Shown: one piece after another, positions 62,340 through 64,000 of the stretch
How the letters are laid out: every line of letters starts with the position of its first letter
Numbering within the stretch: the stretch's first letter is position 1
Origin: Leucobacter sp. PH1c
Lineage (GTDB): Bacteria; Actinomycetota; Actinomycetes; Actinomycetales; Microbacteriaceae
Length of the DNA stretch: 64,000 bases
Direction: 5' to 3'
Assembly: GCF_000633415.1 (NCBI RefSeq)
Contig: NZ_AYMV01000011.1
Coordinates: 56,656 to 120,655, forward strand
Notes under the pieces: generated by a model
What the model saw: only the letters and a program-made list of their open reading frames with translations
What the model was told of the DNA's origin: nothing
The model's database searches: none
Position numbers and translations under genes: made by a program

Positions 62340-63970
62340 CCCCGGGGGAGCGGCTCCCCGAGCTCATCGGCACGGCCCAGCCCCGCACGGGCGCGCTCGC
62401 CCGCATCCGCGTACTCGTGCGGCTCCGCTTCCGCGTCCTCTGGAACACCCTCGGCCGGCACCCGTGGCAGCTCGTCGGCGCGATCATCGGCGTGCTGTAC
62501 GGCCTCGGCGTGCTCGGCATGGTGGTGGTCGGCCTCGTCGCGGCGTCGGGCCTCGACCCGGTCCTCGCGCGCACCGGGCTGCTCTTCGGCGGCTCCGCCC
62601 TCATCATCGGTTGGATGCTCGGCCCCATCGTCTCCTCGGGCATGGACCGCACGCTCGATCCCGCGCGCCTCGTCATGTTCCCCATGAGCACGAGTACCCA
62701 GCTGCTCGGCATCGCCGCGGCGAGCCTGCTGGGCGTGCCCGGGATCGTCACGCTGCTCGTGTCGGCCGCGACGGCGGCGACCTGGTTCCGCACGCCGCTC
62801 GCCGTGATCGCGGCGATCCTGCTTGCCCCCGTCGCCGCGGTGACCTGCGTGCTCGCCTGCCAGCTCATGGTCACGGCGCTCTCGCGGGCGACCGCGAGCC
62901 GGCGCTTCCGCGAGATCATCGGCGGCATCGTGATCGTACTGCTGATGCTCATGGGCCCGCTCATCGCGGGGGTCGGATCGGGCGCGACCGTGCTCGCCGA
63001 CCGGCTCCCCGCGATCGCCGAGGGCCTCTCCTGGACCCCGCTCGGCGCGGTCTGGGCGGTTCCCGCGGAGCTCGCGACGGGGGCGTGGGGCGCCGCCCTC
63101 CTCAAGCTGCTGATCGCGCTCGCGACGCCCGTCGCGCTGTTCCTCGCGTGGCGGCCGCTCTACCTCTCGAACCTCGGCGCCATGTCCCAGGGCTCGCGGG
63201 CAACGGCGAAGCGCGGCGCCGGCTGGTTCGCGCGCTTCCCGGACACGCCGCGCGGCGCGATCGCGGCGCGGGCCTTCACCTACTGGCTGCGCGATCCGCG
63301 CTACCTGCAGAGCCTCCTCGTGGTGCTCGTGCTGCCCGTCGCGTTCGGCTTCGCCGCGAGCGGCGCGAACGCGCCGATCATGCTCACGGCGTCGACCGTG
63401 CTCATCGGCGTGATGCTCTCGCTGAGCACGTTCACCGACATCTCCTACGACGGGACCGCGTTCAGCACCCACCTGCTCCGCGGTGTGCGCGGCATCGACG
63501 ACCGCTGGGGCCGGGTGTGGGCGAACGCGATCGTCGCGATCCCCTCGGTGCTGCTCGTCGCCGTCGTGACGACGGCCATCGTCGACCGCTTCGACCAGCT
63601 CCCCACGCTGCTCGGGCTCACCGCGGCCGTCACGCTCGGCGGCTTCGGCGTGGCGAGCGTGTGCTCGGCGCTCTTCGTGATGCCCGTGCCGCAGTCGGGG
63701 GAGAACCCGTTCGTCTCGAAGCCGGGAGCGGGCATGCTCAGCCTGATCGGCATGGCCGGCTCCTACGGCTCCCTCGCCGTCATCTCGCTCCCGACGAGCG
63801 GGCTCGCGATCGCCGCGGGGATCACGGGGCAGCCGCTCTTCATCTGGCTCACCCTCGCGGTCGGCCTTGTGAGCGGCGGGCTCGTGTGCTGGTTCGGGGT
63901 GCGCTGGGGCGCCGCGATCTTCGATCGGAAGGCGCCGGAGCTGCTCGCCCGGGTGGTCGCCCAGGGCTAG
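62321..63970 (+). CDS. ABC transporter permease, multi-spanning
   Basis: The 549-residue protein has about 12 membrane helices, starting after a basic N-terminal region (RIRVLVRLRFRVLWNTLGRH). A large cytoplasmic loop with RAFTYWLRDPRYLQSLLVVL splits it into two halves. The pattern is that of actinobacterial ABC-2-type permeases paired with a stand-alone ATPase. The start is GTG 62321, overlapping the ATPase gene by 19 nt. The substrate is unknown. The stop is at 63970, 30 bases before the window ends. Confidence 0.87.
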   Translation: MAEPGLTPGERLPELIGTAQPRTGALARIRVLVRLRFRVLWNTLGRHPWQLVGAIIGVLYGLGVLGMVVVGLVAASGLDPVLARTGLLFGGSALIIGWMLGPIVSSGMDRTLDPARLVMFPMSTSTQLLGIAAASLLGVPGIVTLLVSAATAATWFRTPLAVIAAILLAPVAAVTCVLACQLMVTALSRATASRRFREIIGGIVIVLLMLMGPLIAGVGSGATVLADRLPAIAEGLSWTPLGAVWAVPAELATGAWGAALLKLLIALATPVALFLAWRPLYLSNLGAMSQGSRATAKRGAGWFARFPDTPRGAIAARAFTYWLRDPRYLQSLLVVLVLPVAFGFAASGANAPIMLTASTVLIGVMLSLSTFTDISYDGTAFSTHLLRGVRGIDDRWGRVWANAIVAIPSVLLVAVVTTAIVDRFDQLPTLLGLTAAVTLGGFGVASVCSALFVMPVPQSGENPFVSKPGAGMLSLIGMAGSYGSLAVISLPTSGLAIAAGITGQPLFIWLTLAVGLVSGGLVCWFGVRWGAAIFDRKAPELLARVVAQG

Positions 63971-64000
63971 GGCGCACACGGAAACGGCTGCGGGCCCGGC

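Noticed and set aside
62192..63979. Minus-strand open frame opposite the ABC permease
   Set aside because: The permease on the plus strand has clear membrane helices and is coupled to its ATPase. The antisense frame is a polar shadow.

Overview
The window is a 64 kb stretch of a high-GC actinobacterial chromosome. Gene content and order point to Micrococcales, most likely Microbacteriaceae, and a Leucobacter-like genome is a plausible inference. Supporting signs are the ftsK-pgsA-cinA-clgR-DUF3046-recA-recX-miaB-miaA order, the divergent lexA/LysM pair with actinobacterial SOS boxes (TCGAAC-N4-GTTCGA type), PriA-type HisA inside a his operon, and a DUF1844 gene beside infC-rpmI-rplT. Coding density is very high. 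I see no rRNA, tRNA, CRISPR array, transposase or prophage. Nearly everything is housekeeping or central metabolism.

Layout. 1-3086: end of a MurJ-type lipid II flippase facing a FemAB/GNAT-like peptidoglycan-bridge gene, with a ~0.5 kb gap holding a three-copy palindromic repeat. 3195-13165: cell division, DNA repair and tRNA modification (ftsK, pgsA, cinA C-domain, clgR, DUF3046, recA, recX, miaB, miaA). 13259-17538: small enzymes, dapF, an RsmC-like methyltransferase and hflX. 17683-22305: methionine block (metE, a MetE-core paralogue, metF). 22485-25722: lipoate genes lipB-lipA, then lexA with a divergent LysM envelope gene under shared SOS boxes. 25829-31660: hisC, a DsbA/CcdA-like thiol-redox pair, hisB-hisH-priA and an SseB-like gene. 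31773-35118: NSS amino-acid symporter with its tiny MetS-type subunit, AzlCD exporter and a divergent Lrp regulator. 35208-38077: DUF1844, infC-rpmI-rplT and a TrmH/SpoU RNA methyltransferase. 38364-41776: Dyp peroxidase, PCuAC, CopC and a membrane protein (copper/haem envelope cluster). 41834-45477: pheST. 45603-49187: VOC protein, then a degenerate ABC-ATPase-like gene coupled to a YhgE/Pip membrane protein. 49278-54531: propionate (methylcitrate) cluster with GntR regulator and an enoyl-CoA hydratase. 54633-57872: argC-argJ-argB. 57875-60050: orphan A24 prepilin-peptidase-like protein, seven-iron ferredoxin and dapC. 60217-63970: citrate synthase and a two-gene ABC transporter.

Two regulatory themes recur. 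First, many genes on both strands carry a TAnnnT -10 hexamer (TAGACT, TACACT, TACCCT) ending exactly 6-8 nt before the start codon with no Shine-Dalgarno sequence, which indicates leaderless transcription. Second, several convergent gene junctions carry palindromic repeats, including a 73-bp nested palindrome present twice, 15.8 kb apart. infC appears to start at a non-canonical ATC codon behind a strong Shine-Dalgarno sequence. I did not find a clearly novel defence or mobile system. The best candidates for something undescribed are the repeat families, the Walker-less ABC-like partner of the YhgE/Pip protein, and a possible leaderless leader peptide before gltA.
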